From: Candidatus Caenarcanales bacterium
GTDB taxonomy: Bacteria; Cyanobacteriota; Vampirovibrionia; 2-02-FULL-35-15
Direction of reading: 5' to 3'
Length of the DNA stretch: 64,000 bases
Assembly: GCA_020050435.1 (NCBI GenBank)
Contig: JAGVKQ010000007.1
Span: forward strand, 208,632-272,631
Part shown: piece after piece, positions 42,990-54,063 of the stretch
Position numbering within the stretch: position 1 is the first letter of the stretch
How the letters are laid out: each line of letters starts with the position of its first letter
The notes under the pieces: model-generated
Seen by the model: the letters and a program-made list of their open reading frames with translations, nothing else
Told to the model about the DNA's origin: nothing
The model's database searches: none
Made by a program: the position numbers and the translations under genes

Positions 42990-44615
42990 TTAGCTAATTC
43001 TTCCTAAAAAATATTTATTGTCTGATTTTAATATGTTTAATCTTCTCATGAAAATATCTTTGTTTTTCTTTATGATTTTTTTGCTTATTTCAATATCTGA
43101 CAAGTAACCAATAATGTAAACATTCTCTCCTCTTGAAAGTTTTTCTTTTATGAGTTTTACTTGTTTCCACTTGTTGTCAAAATTAACAGGGACCCTGCCG
43201 TAGTAAACAAGAATTGGTTTGTAGCCACCAAATGAAATGATTTCTTTAGCGCCTTTTTCTTTTGCTAAGCTTGCATAGGTAGCAAGATCATTAAACGTGA
43301 TCTTATGATAAGCTTCTACTCCTGCTACAAATACTGGTAATACTGAAAGAATAAATATAGTACAGAATCCAAAAATGTAAATGTAAAACCTCTTTGATGC
43401 CAAGTAAACAGCAATGCTGCCAATTAAAAGTAGACCAATAGAAATTAAAATCTTATTTGAAATAATTACTTTATCGATATCAATGATTTTAAATGAAGGC
43501 ATTAAACCATAAGCAATTACTAGTCCAATTATGAAAAAAATAGATATTGCTATCAGGGCTTTTTTGACTTTGTTAAAATTTTTCCTTGAAGCTATTGTAA
43601 GCCAATAACCCGTGACTATAGCTAGGGAAGGGTAGATAAGAAGAATGTATGTTGCTAGTTTTGTTCTGGATAATGAAAAGAATAAAAAAATTGAAAAAAC
43701 CCATATTAAACAAAACAATATAAACTTATTGATTCTTTTCTTAGATTTTGGTATCAGTTTGATTAGTGCAGGTATAAGAAATATCGTCCATGGTAAAAAT
43801 CCTAATAAAATCACTGGAATGTAAAACCAACACGGTCCAGGATGCTCGCCTACTACAGATGTAAATCTTTCTAAATTATGAGTGAAGAAAAATACTTTTG
43901 TGAAGTCACCATTCGTGGCTTTATGAACTGCTATGTACCATGGTGCACTAACTAAAAGAGCAACAAGTGAAATTAGAAGATAAACTTTAATATGTTTTAT
44001 ATCTAACTGTTTTCTAGCAGTCAGAAATAGAGTAAGGATTGCAAATTGCAAGACGATTCCTACAGGACCCTTAGTGAGTAATGCAAATCCTGCAAATACA
44101 CCAGACAACACTGTCCAGAAAATTTTAATTCTCCAGTCTTTGTGAAAATATCCAAGATACATTGAAAATAGCGAACCGGAAAAAAGTAGTGTAAGGGTAA
44201 TATCCGTTGCGGCTCTTCTCCCCAGGAAAATATATTGGAAAGATGTGGCTAATATTAAAGCAGAAATAAATCCTGTTTGTTTACCTAGAACTTTAGATGA
44301 TGTATACCAGGTGAATAGTATTAAACAAATAGCACTTAATGCTGAGGGCAGCCTACTAGAAAATGAGTTTACTCCTAAAATCTTGTATGAAGTTGCTATT
44401 AGCCAATAATAAAGAGCAGGCTTGTCAAATCTGTCCTGAAAGTTAAATTTAGGAACAGTGAAATCACTGTTTTCTATCATCTCCAAGGCACAGCCTGCAT
44501 AACGTGGCTCGTCTTTAGAGAGTAAGCCATAGTTTCCTAACCCATATAAAAAAATAAAAAATAAGATAAGAACAAAGCAAATAGAAATTAAATTAAAAGT
44601 TTTTTTTTCAGTCAT
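42990..44615 (-). CDS. ArnT-like GT39-family glycosyltransferase
   Basis: LLSKDEPRYAGCALEM, RFDKPALYYWLIA, multiple TM segments. Confidence 0.88.
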   Translation of the reverse strand: MTEKKTFNLISICFVLILFFIFLYGLGNYGLLSKDEPRYAGCALEMIENSDFTVPKFNFQDRFDKPALYYWLIATSYKILGVNSFSSRLPSALSAICLILFTWYTSSKVLGKQTGFISALILATSFQYIFLGRRAATDITLTLLFSGSLFSMYLGYFHKDWRIKIFWTVLSGVFAGFALLTKGPVGIVLQFAILTLFLTARKQLDIKHIKVYLLISLVALLVSAPWYIAVHKATNGDFTKVFFFTHNLERFTSVVGEHPGPCWFYIPVILLGFLPWTIFLIPALIKLIPKSKKRINKFILFCLIWVFSIFLFFSLSRTKLATYILLIYPSLAIVTGYWLTIASRKNFNKVKKALIAISIFFIIGLVIAYGLMPSFKIIDIDKVIISNKILISIGLLLIGSIAVYLASKRFYIYIFGFCTIFILSVLPVFVAGVEAYHKITFNDLATYASLAKEKGAKEIISFGGYKPILVYYGRVPVNFDNKWKQVKLIKEKLSRGENVYIIGYLSDIEISKKIIKKNKDIFMRRLNILKSDNKYFLGRIS

Positions 44616-44625
44616 GAAGCTTGCT

Positions 44626-45366
44626 TTAGTTGGATTGTTTTGTTATTCCCTTTGAAATTTGTAGGCAGAGATAAAATCCACTAACCATTACTGCTTCAGC
44701 ATATAACTTTAAAGCTTCTTCTGCAATTTTAAAAAGATCATATACATTATGTGCAATTGCTTTGTCTTTGATCAAGAAGGGTAAGAGATCGAATCTGTTC
44801 GCTGTAACTTCAGTTATTACCATTAGAAAAATTAAAAGAATACTTGTAATTAAATATGGTAATGCTTTTTTAAATATAACCAATTCTTTTTTAAATTTAT
44901 ATAAAACTCCAATTCCTATTAATGCATATATTCCGATAATTAAATCATCTAGCCTGTCAGTGATTGCAGTCTCTTTCATATGAATAATTTTTTTATGGAA
45001 AAAGCTATCCATATTTTCATGTATTCTTGCTACTTCATCAATTGATAGGAATAAAAATCCTGCTGAAATCAATGCCCATATAACAGCTTCCTTTTTTGTA
45101 ATAGATAGTATTCTTCTATTGAAAATTCTGTAAGAAATTATTGAAATAGAAATAAGCTGTGCAAATGAAACCCAAGTTATAAAACTTGCTTCTTTTCCGA
45201 AAACCTCTTCAGGTGAACCCATTAGTAAGCCCAGAATTATAAAAAGAGTGTTAATCCCTAATGTTATTATTAAAGGTTTTTTTGACTTACCATGATTAGA
45301 TAAATTTATCTCTTTGTTTTTTGTATCTTTAGGATGATTTTTAGATTTTACTTTTATACTTTGCAT
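44626..45366 (-). CDS. hypothetical multi-TM membrane protein
   Basis: Six predicted hydrophobic segments, FLSIDEVARIHENMDSFFHKK. Confidence 0.65.
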   Translation of the reverse strand: MQSIKVKSKNHPKDTKNKEINLSNHGKSKKPLIITLGINTLFIILGLLMGSPEEVFGKEASFITWVSFAQLISISIISYRIFNRRILSITKKEAVIWALISAGFLFLSIDEVARIHENMDSFFHKKIIHMKETAITDRLDDLIIGIYALIGIGVLYKFKKELVIFKKALPYLITSILLIFLMVITEVTANRFDLLPFLIKDKAIAHNVYDLFKIAEEALKLYAEAVMVSGFYLCLQISKGITKQSN

Positions 45367-45504
45367 GTGGTAATTATTATAGATGTTTTGAGTTTTTAGG
45401 TTTAATGTTTTCTAGTCTTTTTTGTAAAGTTTTTAACTGTATATCGCGATAAAGTGCATTACAAATTCAATATTATCTATCTATATAGAAATCGTGTAAA
45501 TATG

Positions 45505-47316
45505 TTAAAAAAATCTTTGCTTTTCCCACAGGTCAAAAAACAATCCTTTTTTACTGAGTAGCTCATTTAAAGAACCTTCTTCTTCCACTTCGCCATCTTT
45601 AAGAACTATTATTTTATCTGCATTTTTAATTGTGGATAATCTATGAGCTATTATTATCGATGTTCTACCTTTTGAGATACTTAAGATTGCTTTTTGAATT
45701 TCTTGTTCACTTATGGAATCAAGTGAGCTTGTTGCTTCGTCTAGAATAAGAATCTCAGAATTTTTCAATATAGCCCTTGTTATGGATACTTTTTGTTTTT
45801 CTCCACCAGATAGTTTTACTCCCCTATCTCCTATAAGGGTATTAAGTCCATCAGGTAAATCTTTTATAAGCTTTTCTAAGCCCGTCTCTTTTACCGTTTC
45901 TAATAATTTTTCATCACTAATTTGACCTATGCCATAGAGTAAATTCTTTCTCAAAGTATCATTATGAAGATAAGCCTCTTGGCTTATATATCCTATGTGT
46001 GAAAGATATGATTTTGTCGAAAAGCTTTTTAAATCTTCCCCATCCACAATTATTTTTCCATTTTCGTAGTCATAGAAACGCAGAAGAATATTTATAATGG
46101 TGCTTTTTCCTGAACCGCTAGGTCCAACTATGGCAGTTATTTTATTTTTTTCAAGAGTCAGAGTTACATTGTTTAAAGTTTTAGTTTTGTCATTAAAAGA
46201 GAAATTCAGATTTCTGATTTCAAATTTTTCTTTCAATCCAGGAAATTCTTTAAAGCCTGAGTTTACAAAAAATTTATTTTCATCATTAAATATAGAATTT
46301 ATTTCTCTCATCGGTGCTGATATAGCCTGCAAGAGAGCTTGTAAATGGGCAATTGCAGAAAATGAATAAGTGGATTTCTTTAATATTAGAAAATACACCA
46401 TAAAACTTGATATATCACCTTCTTTTTGAAAGTAGATAAGATAAAACATTAATCCTACCAAAATTAAAATCAATAGGGTTACTAAAATCTCACTTAAAGG
46501 AGTTATTAGCTCCTTTTTTTTGTCTATGTTAAATTCATTTTGTTCTACTAAATTACTATACTTATTGAAATTTTGTTTTTCGTCTTCTTCGGAAGAATAA
46601 CTTTTTATCAATGGAATACTGAAGAGGGAGTTTGATATGACTAGAAGTAAATTATTATAGTTTTTTACAAATAATTCTGAATTTAACTTTATTTTTTTCA
46701 CTACATTGCTTAAAGAAAAATAAAATATTGGAGATACTATAAAAATAAACAAAGTTAACTTCCAGGAGATTGCCAGTAATATAAATAGATAAATGATCAA
46801 TATTAAAATTTGGAAAATTGTGTTATTAACTTCTTTGATCTGCATTGAAATTTGTCTTGTATAACCAGTTAGTAACTCATGAAGTCTTCCAACATTGTTT
46901 TGATCAAAGTACAACTTTCCAAAACTAAGGTATCTTTCAAATATTTTTTTTCTTAAATTGTTTGAAAACCTCCATACCTGGAAGGAGGAACATAGTGAGG
47001 TTAGATACATAAAAACATTCTTTAAAGCAACACAGAGAAAAGCTAAAATAACTAAAATTGCAAAGACTTTTGCATTGCTATTTGTGTAATTATTGGGTAA
47101 GTAGCTAAACAAATCTTTCATAAATGGCATTTCATTTATGAAAAATGTATTGCCTTCAATAATTCCTTTTACGATTGGGATTAGAAACCCAAAACTTATT
47201 CCTTCAAAAAATGCCCCAATAAATCCAAATAGAATTGTAAAAATAAAAATCTCTGGATTGATGCCAATTTTTTTTAAAAAATCGTTTACTTCCACACATT
47301 TGGCGGTGATATGCAT
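45505..47316 (-). CDS. ABC transporter, fused permease and ATP-binding protein (MsbA-like)
   Basis: VGPSGSGKSTIINILLRFYDYENG, LSGGEKQKVSITRAILKNSEILILDEATSSLD. Confidence 0.93.
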   Translation of the reverse strand: MHITAKCVEVNDFLKKIGINPEIFIFTILFGFIGAFFEGISFGFLIPIVKGIIEGNTFFINEMPFMKDLFSYLPNNYTNSNAKVFAILVILAFLCVALKNVFMYLTSLCSSFQVWRFSNNLRKKIFERYLSFGKLYFDQNNVGRLHELLTGYTRQISMQIKEVNNTIFQILILIIYLFILLAISWKLTLFIFIVSPIFYFSLSNVVKKIKLNSELFVKNYNNLLLVISNSLFSIPLIKSYSSEEDEKQNFNKYSNLVEQNEFNIDKKKELITPLSEILVTLLILILVGLMFYLIYFQKEGDISSFMVYFLILKKSTYSFSAIAHLQALLQAISAPMREINSIFNDENKFFVNSGFKEFPGLKEKFEIRNLNFSFNDKTKTLNNVTLTLEKNKITAIVGPSGSGKSTIINILLRFYDYENGKIIVDGEDLKSFSTKSYLSHIGYISQEAYLHNDTLRKNLLYGIGQISDEKLLETVKETGLEKLIKDLPDGLNTLIGDRGVKLSGGEKQKVSITRAILKNSEILILDEATSSLDSISEQEIQKAILSISKGRTSIIIAHRLSTIKNADKIIVLKDGEVEEEGSLNELLSKKGLFFDLWEKQRFF

Positions 47317-47619
47317 ATTCTCTCATTTTACGTAATTTAACAAATAAAAATCATCCTAATTAAATAATTCATAAGCAAATGATATGTTAGACTTTTTCAA
47401 AATTAATATAGTCTATTTATAGTGTAAATATGCTAAGTTTTTCTTTACTTGCTTAGTTATAAGCTGAAGGGCAACCCCCATAAGATATTAATTCTAGTAA
47501 GTAAATTAAATTCCCATGATATTTCTGAATAATATAGCTATTAGTAGATATAATATCTTTAGTTGGGATCGTAAACGCTGATTTGAAAAAGAGTTTTATT
47601 TAATATACAATTAAGCCTT

Positions 47620-48570
47620 ATGAATAATTCTAATAATAATTCACCACTCATAACAGTAGGAATAACAACCTTTGAAAGACCTACTACTTTAAAACAAACT
47701 ATTCAATCTGTTTTGAATCAAACATATAAAAATCTTGAAATATTTGTATGTGATGATCATTCGATAAAAAATGATACTTCTTTAATTGTTAATTCTTTTC
47801 AAGATCTGGATAAAAGAATAATTTTTTTTAAGAGGGATCACAATTATGGTGTCACTGAAAATGTCAATTTAATGGTTAAAAATGCTTCAGGGAAATATTT
47901 TTTATGGTTATGTGATGATGATTGGATAGATCCTAGCTATATTGAAAGCTGTTTAGATTTTATGCATAGTAACAAGGAATATTCTTTGGTTACTGGCGGG
48001 TCTAAATTCTATCTTGAAAATGAATTATTATATGAAGCGGAGAAAATATCAATAGAAGACGATTCTGCTCAAGAAAGATTTATAGCCTTTCATAATCAGT
48101 TCTTAGGCACCGCAAATTCACCTAATTTTGGTTTAATTAATAAAGAGCATCTTTTACATACGCCTTTAAGAAATATACTTGGTCATGACAATGTTTTAGT
48201 TGGAAATATTTCTATATTTGGGAAAATTAAAACTCTTAATAATGTTTATGTTCATAGGAGACTTGGCGGTATGAGTGAAACACTCAGCAAAATGTCTAAA
48301 GTCTGTAATTACTCCTTTTTAGAAAAATATTTTTCATTTCTTGCTTTGTATATTAATATAATTTTTGACATGATGAGTTTTTCTTCTAAATATAAAAATT
48401 TAACCACAGTAGACAAAATCAGTCTTTCATTGAGATTTAATTATGAACTTATTTCTAATTTTAATACTTATATAAGTAGATATTTGAAATATAGAAATCC
48501 ACTCAACTTTATGTATTTTCAAAAATCGAGAGAAGCTTTCATTCCTAAATCTACACCCGTAGAGTCATAA
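47620..48570 (+). CDS. family 2 glycosyltransferase
   Basis: ITVGITTFERPTTLKQTIQSVLNQTYKNLEIFVCDDHS, FLWLCDDDW. Confidence 0.92.
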   Translation: MNNSNNNSPLITVGITTFERPTTLKQTIQSVLNQTYKNLEIFVCDDHSIKNDTSLIVNSFQDLDKRIIFFKRDHNYGVTENVNLMVKNASGKYFLWLCDDDWIDPSYIESCLDFMHSNKEYSLVTGGSKFYLENELLYEAEKISIEDDSAQERFIAFHNQFLGTANSPNFGLINKEHLLHTPLRNILGHDNVLVGNISIFGKIKTLNNVYVHRRLGGMSETLSKMSKVCNYSFLEKYFSFLALYINIIFDMMSFSSKYKNLTTVDKISLSLRFNYELISNFNTYISRYLKYRNPLNFMYFQKSREAFIPKSTPVES

Positions 48571-48582
48571 TTTCTCTAGTGC

Positions 48583-48647
48583 AAATAGCCCTACGTACCG
48601 CAATGCTTTGGGTTTAATCGGGGTAATAACTTAATTACAGGCTATTT
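48583..48647. other. hairpin between convergent genes
   Basis: AAATAGCC/GGCTATTT 8-bp arms around a 49-nt loop. Confidence 0.35.
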
Positions 48648-49783
48648 ATAACACTTAAAAGATTTTTATTCCTTTGTTTTAAATCATATATTGGATTTAA
48701 TAAACTTATATTTTTTTCTTTTATTCTTTCCGCAAGCTGGAGCCCTAATTTAACTGTATTTGAAAAATCCATCTCGGAAAAAGTGCTACATATAAATCCA
48801 TTTGTATCATTAATTATAAGATCTTTTTCAAGTATATTTGTACTAATACAAGGTGTTCCACATGCAAGAGATTCTAAAATTACGTATGGAGTTCCTTCAA
48901 AAAAGGATGTTAATAAGGTTAAATCAGAATTTCTATAGTAAGGAATTAAATCATTTGCTGGACAGCCTGGAATGAATCTAATCTTATTAAGGATATTTTT
49001 ATTTTTTATTACCATAGGCATTCTTTCGATAGAATCACTTATAACTGTTAAATTAATGTTAGGAATATCATTTGCTAAAAGTTCAAATGCTTTAAAAAGT
49101 AAATCAGGATTTTTTTGCTCCCAATGAGATAGCCTTCCTACATAAAGTAATTCTTTGTTCTTTTTGTTATCTCTTAAATAGTTAGGGTAAAACAAAGAAG
49201 TATCAATTGAATTAGGTAAGAAAATGGTTTTATTTCTTATTGTTTTAATTTTAGTCCTAAAAGTCCAATTGTTTTTACTGTCAACAATTAATTTCTCTGC
49301 AAGAAAAATTGAAACAATACTGCAGATGAAATATGCAATTGAAAAGAAAATCGTTCTATTTTTTGTTACCCAGGCAAGGACTTTAAATGGTGGTTCAATT
49401 ACAATGATAAGATGACTTGCTGGGCATAGTAGTTTAATAATAAGTCCTAATCCAATTGTTCCTTTTAAAACAAATAAGGTTGTTCTTTTGTCTTTAATCT
49501 CATTTGAAAATAAAAGAAAGTTTATAAATGAAAATAACTTTAAACTGTAGCAGTTTATTCCCTTCGATGTAATATCTTTTGATCTATAGTCAAATATGAT
49601 TAATCCAAGTTTATATAACGGTGCTAATATATCAAAATCTTGCAACAGGCTCTTATTTAAACCACCAGCCTCAAGAGGAAAATCATAATTATTAAAAACC
49701 ATAAAATTATTTGTTTTTGGTCTAAAGCTAATGTAAAAAATTTGTTCTATTTTTTTCATGTTTATTCTAGAATAGCTAGCCAA
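48635..49783 (-). CDS. GT4-type glycosyltransferase
   Basis: LLYVGRLSHWEQKNPDLLFKAFELL, TSFFEGTPYVILESLACGTPCISTNI. Confidence 0.9.
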   Translation of the reverse strand: MASYSRINMKKIEQIFYISFRPKTNNFMVFNNYDFPLEAGGLNKSLLQDFDILAPLYKLGLIIFDYRSKDITSKGINCYSLKLFSFINFLLFSNEIKDKRTTLFVLKGTIGLGLIIKLLCPASHLIIVIEPPFKVLAWVTKNRTIFFSIAYFICSIVSIFLAEKLIVDSKNNWTFRTKIKTIRNKTIFLPNSIDTSLFYPNYLRDNKKNKELLYVGRLSHWEQKNPDLLFKAFELLANDIPNINLTVISDSIERMPMVIKNKNILNKIRFIPGCPANDLIPYYRNSDLTLLTSFFEGTPYVILESLACGTPCISTNILEKDLIINDTNGFICSTFSEMDFSNTVKLGLQLAERIKEKNISLLNPIYDLKQRNKNLLSVINSL

Positions 49784-50883
49784 TTCTCTTCCCTGTGTTT
49801 TATATCATAAGAAGGGTCTAGTAAGCTTTTATTCACCTTTTTAAGTGATTTAGATAGCTCTAATCCTTTCTCAATACAGTCAGTAAAGTCTACCTCCGAA
49901 AAAGAACTACAAATATAACCATTCTCCCCATCTTTAATTACACCCTTTTGAAGAACATCAGTACTTATACATGGGGTGCCACATGCTAATGATTCTAAAA
50001 CTGCATATGGTGTTCCTTCAAATTTAGATGTTATTAGCGTTAAATTACTAGTTCTATAAAATGGGATTAGCTCTTCAAAAGTTTGCTCTTTGATAAATTC
50101 TATATTCTTTAAAATACTTTTATTTTTAATTAAATCCTCAACTTCATTTACTTCTGCTCCTATGATTATAAGTTTGATATGTTGTATTTTTCTTGCAATA
50201 AGTTCAAAAGATTTTAACAACAACTCAGGATTTTTTTGTTCTCTGTGATTTAACCTACCTATGTAAAGTAAACGTATGCAATCCTCACTCATTAAAGAGT
50301 TGTCAGGAGAATATATAGATGTATCTATAGAATTTAATAAAAAATAAGATTTGTTTTTAATAAAAGATAAATTTGTGTTTAAGATCCAATGCTCTGATTT
50401 GTCTGTAACTAGCTTATCTGCAAGTATTATAGATATGATGCATGCAATGAAACGTAGGCTTTTATAAATTATTGACTCCTTAAATGTTGGATAAACCAAT
50501 TGTTTGAATGGAGACTCAAAAACTAATATCAGTTTGCTCATTGGATTAAATAGTTTTATAAATACTCCACTTGCTATAACCGTTCTGACGATGAATAAAG
50601 ATTCGTTTTTGTTTTTTACTACGCCAGAAAATAAAAAAAAACTTGTCAACTTGCCGAGTTTAATAGGAAAGTAGTTAACTTCTCGCGATATTATTGGTTT
50701 ATTTTGATGAGGATTAAATATGAGTAAGTTTACATTAAAGAGATTCTTTAATAGATTTAAATCTATTAATATATTTTTGCTTGATCCGCCTGAAGGAAGT
50801 GGAAAGGAATACCCATACAATGATAAGTTCTTACTGGTGTTAGAGTAAGATACTAAAAAAATGTCTTTGATTTTATTTCTCAT
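49762..50883 (-). CDS. GT4-type glycosyltransferase, paralogue of the adjacent gene
   Basis: LLYIGRLNHREQKNPELLLKSFELI, TSKFEGTPYAVLESLACGTPCISTDV. Confidence 0.9.
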   Translation of the reverse strand: MRNKIKDIFLVSYSNTSKNLSLYGYSFPLPSGGSSKNILIDLNLLKNLFNVNLLIFNPHQNKPIISREVNYFPIKLGKLTSFFLFSGVVKNKNESLFIVRTVIASGVFIKLFNPMSKLILVFESPFKQLVYPTFKESIIYKSLRFIACIISIILADKLVTDKSEHWILNTNLSFIKNKSYFLLNSIDTSIYSPDNSLMSEDCIRLLYIGRLNHREQKNPELLLKSFELIARKIQHIKLIIIGAEVNEVEDLIKNKSILKNIEFIKEQTFEELIPFYRTSNLTLITSKFEGTPYAVLESLACGTPCISTDVLQKGVIKDGENGYICSSFSEVDFTDCIEKGLELSKSLKKVNKSLLDPSYDIKHREENWLAILE

Positions 50884-52519
50884 TTTTCCTATGTATTAGA
50901 TTTGTAAAAATTCTTTTTAATTTTTTAAAAAAAGTCTCTTTTTGTTCCGTTTTTTGTATAGAAAAATCATAGAGATATAAATCTGACTCTGTGAAATTAA
51001 CACCAGGAATTCTTAAAAAATCGATTTGTTTCCCGTATCTATTTAAATGACTTTTAAATTTCCAAGAGTAAAATCCGGCATCATGTGAAAAGAGTATCCA
51101 TACTCTTGGATATCCTCTTAGCATTTTTAATTCATAATCAATTCTTCTTCTGTTCATAGTCGTATATTTAGATGCTTTAGAAATAAACAGCCTGTTGTAA
51201 CCATGTTTTTTGTACCATCTCTTGTATTTAAAAAAATCTTTTCTGTATTTTGGATTAGTCCAATCTTCTATTAGATCAAATTCATCATTAAATCCAAAAT
51301 CCTTTGCGTAATATTTAAATGCATATTGACTAAAGTATTGTATATAAATTATATCTTCAGGCTTCTTGTTTTTATTTATGTAACTTAAACATTCTTTTAT
51401 GTTTTCTTTTTGTTTTATTATTGATAGTTCGTTAAAAAATCTTTCTCCAACAGCAAATAAAAATAATATAGCTATAAAGACCCCCCATATTCTCATAAAT
51501 CTTATTTTTGATGAAGTTATAAAATCTAGTCCTTCTCCTATCGAAAGAAATATAAGAGGAGATATGAAAAGAATAAGTCTTTGTGAAAAAGGATAAATCT
51601 TAAGACAAGAACAGATTCCCAAAAATAATATTGGAGCAACTAGAAATAAGCCCATATGTTTTTTTCTGAAGATGAAACTCGTTACCCCTACAAGAAAAAA
51701 ACTTAAACTAAACCAAAAATATGGCAAACTTAAATAATTAAAACTATCATTTAAAATCTTAATAAGAGTTATTTTTTCTGATATGTAGCCGACTTGCCAG
51801 TAATTATATAGAGGTGTGTTTTGAAGATGATATTTATAACAGCACACGAAGTATATTAAAAAACAAATTATCCAGGAGACTGAAAATATTACATTTTCTT
51901 TTACATTGACCTTTTGCTTTAGTAGAAAATAGTTTATAAAGAAATACAAAGTAATTGCTGCTAGGGTAAATACCGATGTGAGAGATAATAAAACTGATGA
52001 GATTGCTATTAGAATTAAAATTACAGTATTTGATTTACTTAAACCTTTTTCTTCTTGCAATTTTAGACCTAGTATGGCGAGTATAATGGTAATTAATACG
52101 TCACTAGAATATTGCTTTGCTTCTGCAGAATAGTAAATAAGTTCACTTGAAAAACAAAATAATGATAAACCCATGACTACAACTAAGTCTTTATAAAGAA
52201 CTTTTAAGAGTTTGTAAAATAGAATTATGGATGCAATTCCACATAAAAGAGGAAAGAGTCTTAAGATGTATTCACTTTGTCCAAATAATGTAACTAGAAA
52301 CTTTTCAACAAAAATAAACCCTAATGGAGACAGTTGATTATATTTTTGATGTATTAAATGGCTTAATAAGCCTTTATCGAAGATACTATATGCAAAAAAA
52401 CATTCATCAATCCATAAGCTTTTATTTAGTAAGTATTGTTGTATCCTTAAAAAAATTCCAATGATTATAATGCAATAAGCTGCAATCTTTCCATCCGACT
52501 TTTCAAAAGTAAGGTTCAT
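50873..52519 (-). CDS. GT39/PMT-like membrane glycosyltransferase
   Basis: LLNKSLWIDECFFAYSI, multiple TM segments. Confidence 0.75.
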   Translation of the reverse strand: MNLTFEKSDGKIAAYCIIIIGIFLRIQQYLLNKSLWIDECFFAYSIFDKGLLSHLIHQKYNQLSPLGFIFVEKFLVTLFGQSEYILRLFPLLCGIASIILFYKLLKVLYKDLVVVMGLSLFCFSSELIYYSAEAKQYSSDVLITIILAILGLKLQEEKGLSKSNTVILILIAISSVLLSLTSVFTLAAITLYFFINYFLLKQKVNVKENVIFSVSWIICFLIYFVCCYKYHLQNTPLYNYWQVGYISEKITLIKILNDSFNYLSLPYFWFSLSFFLVGVTSFIFRKKHMGLFLVAPILFLGICSCLKIYPFSQRLILFISPLIFLSIGEGLDFITSSKIRFMRIWGVFIAILFLFAVGERFFNELSIIKQKENIKECLSYINKNKKPEDIIYIQYFSQYAFKYYAKDFGFNDEFDLIEDWTNPKYRKDFFKYKRWYKKHGYNRLFISKASKYTTMNRRRIDYELKMLRGYPRVWILFSHDAGFYSWKFKSHLNRYGKQIDFLRIPGVNFTESDLYLYDFSIQKTEQKETFFKKLKRIFTNLIHRKNEK

Positions 52520-54063
52520 ATTTTTTTAATTTCAAATATATCAAAGTTCTCTAACCCAACTCCTTTAAATTGGGTGAGATAAATTAGTTTATAATTGTTG
52601 ATTTGCATATCCTTTAAGTTAATCTTAGTATCATTTATTATTTTATCTGCTGAAAGAATTAGAATTGGTTCTTTATCAAGTATTTGCTTTGGTGTCTCGG
52701 ATAAATCTTTAATTATTTGAGATACTTTAAGTTCTATATACCCATTATTATAAAATTTTGGAAAGTTTACTCCTGGATGGTTCCACTTTGCAAACATGCA
52801 GAATCTGTGAGTATTTAGAGAGTAATAACGATTTAGATCTTTTCTGTAAACATTAACTCCATCTATCATGAAATCAAGTTCATGTAATGTTATTTTTTTT
52901 GGATAATTTTTGTCCAGAAACTCTCCGACTTTATTTGATACACTTTTTAAATTAAAGTAGTGTTGTACCCTATTAGGAAAATTTATAAAACTAACTAGAA
53001 ATAAGATAAGAAAGAAATAATTAATAGAAGATACTTTTTTTAAGTCTACTTTTAAATTCTTATTTAAAATCATTAGTAAACTGACTATTGAATAACTTAA
53101 AATCCAGTGATGCCTCTCATATGAAAAACCTTTAAGTGCTCCTATGATGAAAAAAACAGTTGTAATAAAAGCAACTGATAAAATAAATGCTTTACGTGAA
53201 GTCTTGTTTTTATCGATTGTCTTTTTAAATGTGAACCAAACTATAAGGCATAATCCACAAATACTAAATGGGCTCACGAAGAAAACCTGATTAATAAAAG
53301 TGAAAGCATATTGTAAAGTATTGAATGATAAAAAAAGTTTAGTTTCTTTTAAGCTAGAAATGATATCTGCTGGTTGTACTATTTGAACAATACAAAGTAA
53401 AATACCTAAAATTATTAATATATCACTGGCTTTGAATAATTTTTCTTTTGCTCCATATCTATTAATTAAAATAAATAAATATAAACCACTTGCTGAGATG
53501 CATCCATGTACACATGTCTGGCATAGTAAAAAAAGAACAAGATATAGGTATGGATTTTTGTCCCCCCGTTTGTAGTATAAGTGGGCAAAAAGTAAAATTA
53601 ATAAAATAGACCACGAGTATTGCCTATGATAACTTAAATATCCTAAAGTTGGTTCTTGTAATAGCAGTAAGATTTTAAAAAACAATGGTATTTCTATGTA
53701 GAAAATTAATACTGCTAATATTGCTAAATTAGATATAAAAAACATTGACTTAACCTGAAAAACTGTAATCGTAGCAATCTTATTCATGATCCATAAAACC
53801 AAATGATATAGCATAGGGCTGGTTTCATATTTAACTTCATTATAAAGATCTAAAAAAGTACCAGAACTTCTGGCAATTAATATAGGTCTGGCATCATCTC
53901 TGCCAAACACATGTTCTTTAATTAATAAGAACTCTATAACTGCAAAGAGTGTGAACAAAACCCATTTTGACAAATTGCTTTTATTAATAAAATTATATGA
54001 GTATATAATAACCTCATTTAGCTTTATTTTTATTTCTTGTAGTTTTGTTTGTTTGTTAATCAT
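52516..54063 (-). CDS. polytopic membrane protein, probable glycosyltransferase, paralogue of next gene
   Basis: FLLIKEHVFGRDDARPILIARSSGTFLDLYNEVKYETSPMLYHLVLW; aligns with 54063..55631. Confidence 0.75.
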   Translation of the reverse strand: MINKQTKLQEIKIKLNEVIIYSYNFINKSNLSKWVLFTLFAVIEFLLIKEHVFGRDDARPILIARSSGTFLDLYNEVKYETSPMLYHLVLWIMNKIATITVFQVKSMFFISNLAILAVLIFYIEIPLFFKILLLLQEPTLGYLSYHRQYSWSILLILLFAHLYYKRGDKNPYLYLVLFLLCQTCVHGCISASGLYLFILINRYGAKEKLFKASDILIILGILLCIVQIVQPADIISSLKETKLFLSFNTLQYAFTFINQVFFVSPFSICGLCLIVWFTFKKTIDKNKTSRKAFILSVAFITTVFFIIGALKGFSYERHHWILSYSIVSLLMILNKNLKVDLKKVSSINYFFLILFLVSFINFPNRVQHYFNLKSVSNKVGEFLDKNYPKKITLHELDFMIDGVNVYRKDLNRYYSLNTHRFCMFAKWNHPGVNFPKFYNNGYIELKVSQIIKDLSETPKQILDKEPILILSADKIINDTKINLKDMQINNYKLIYLTQFKGVGLENFDIFEIKKI

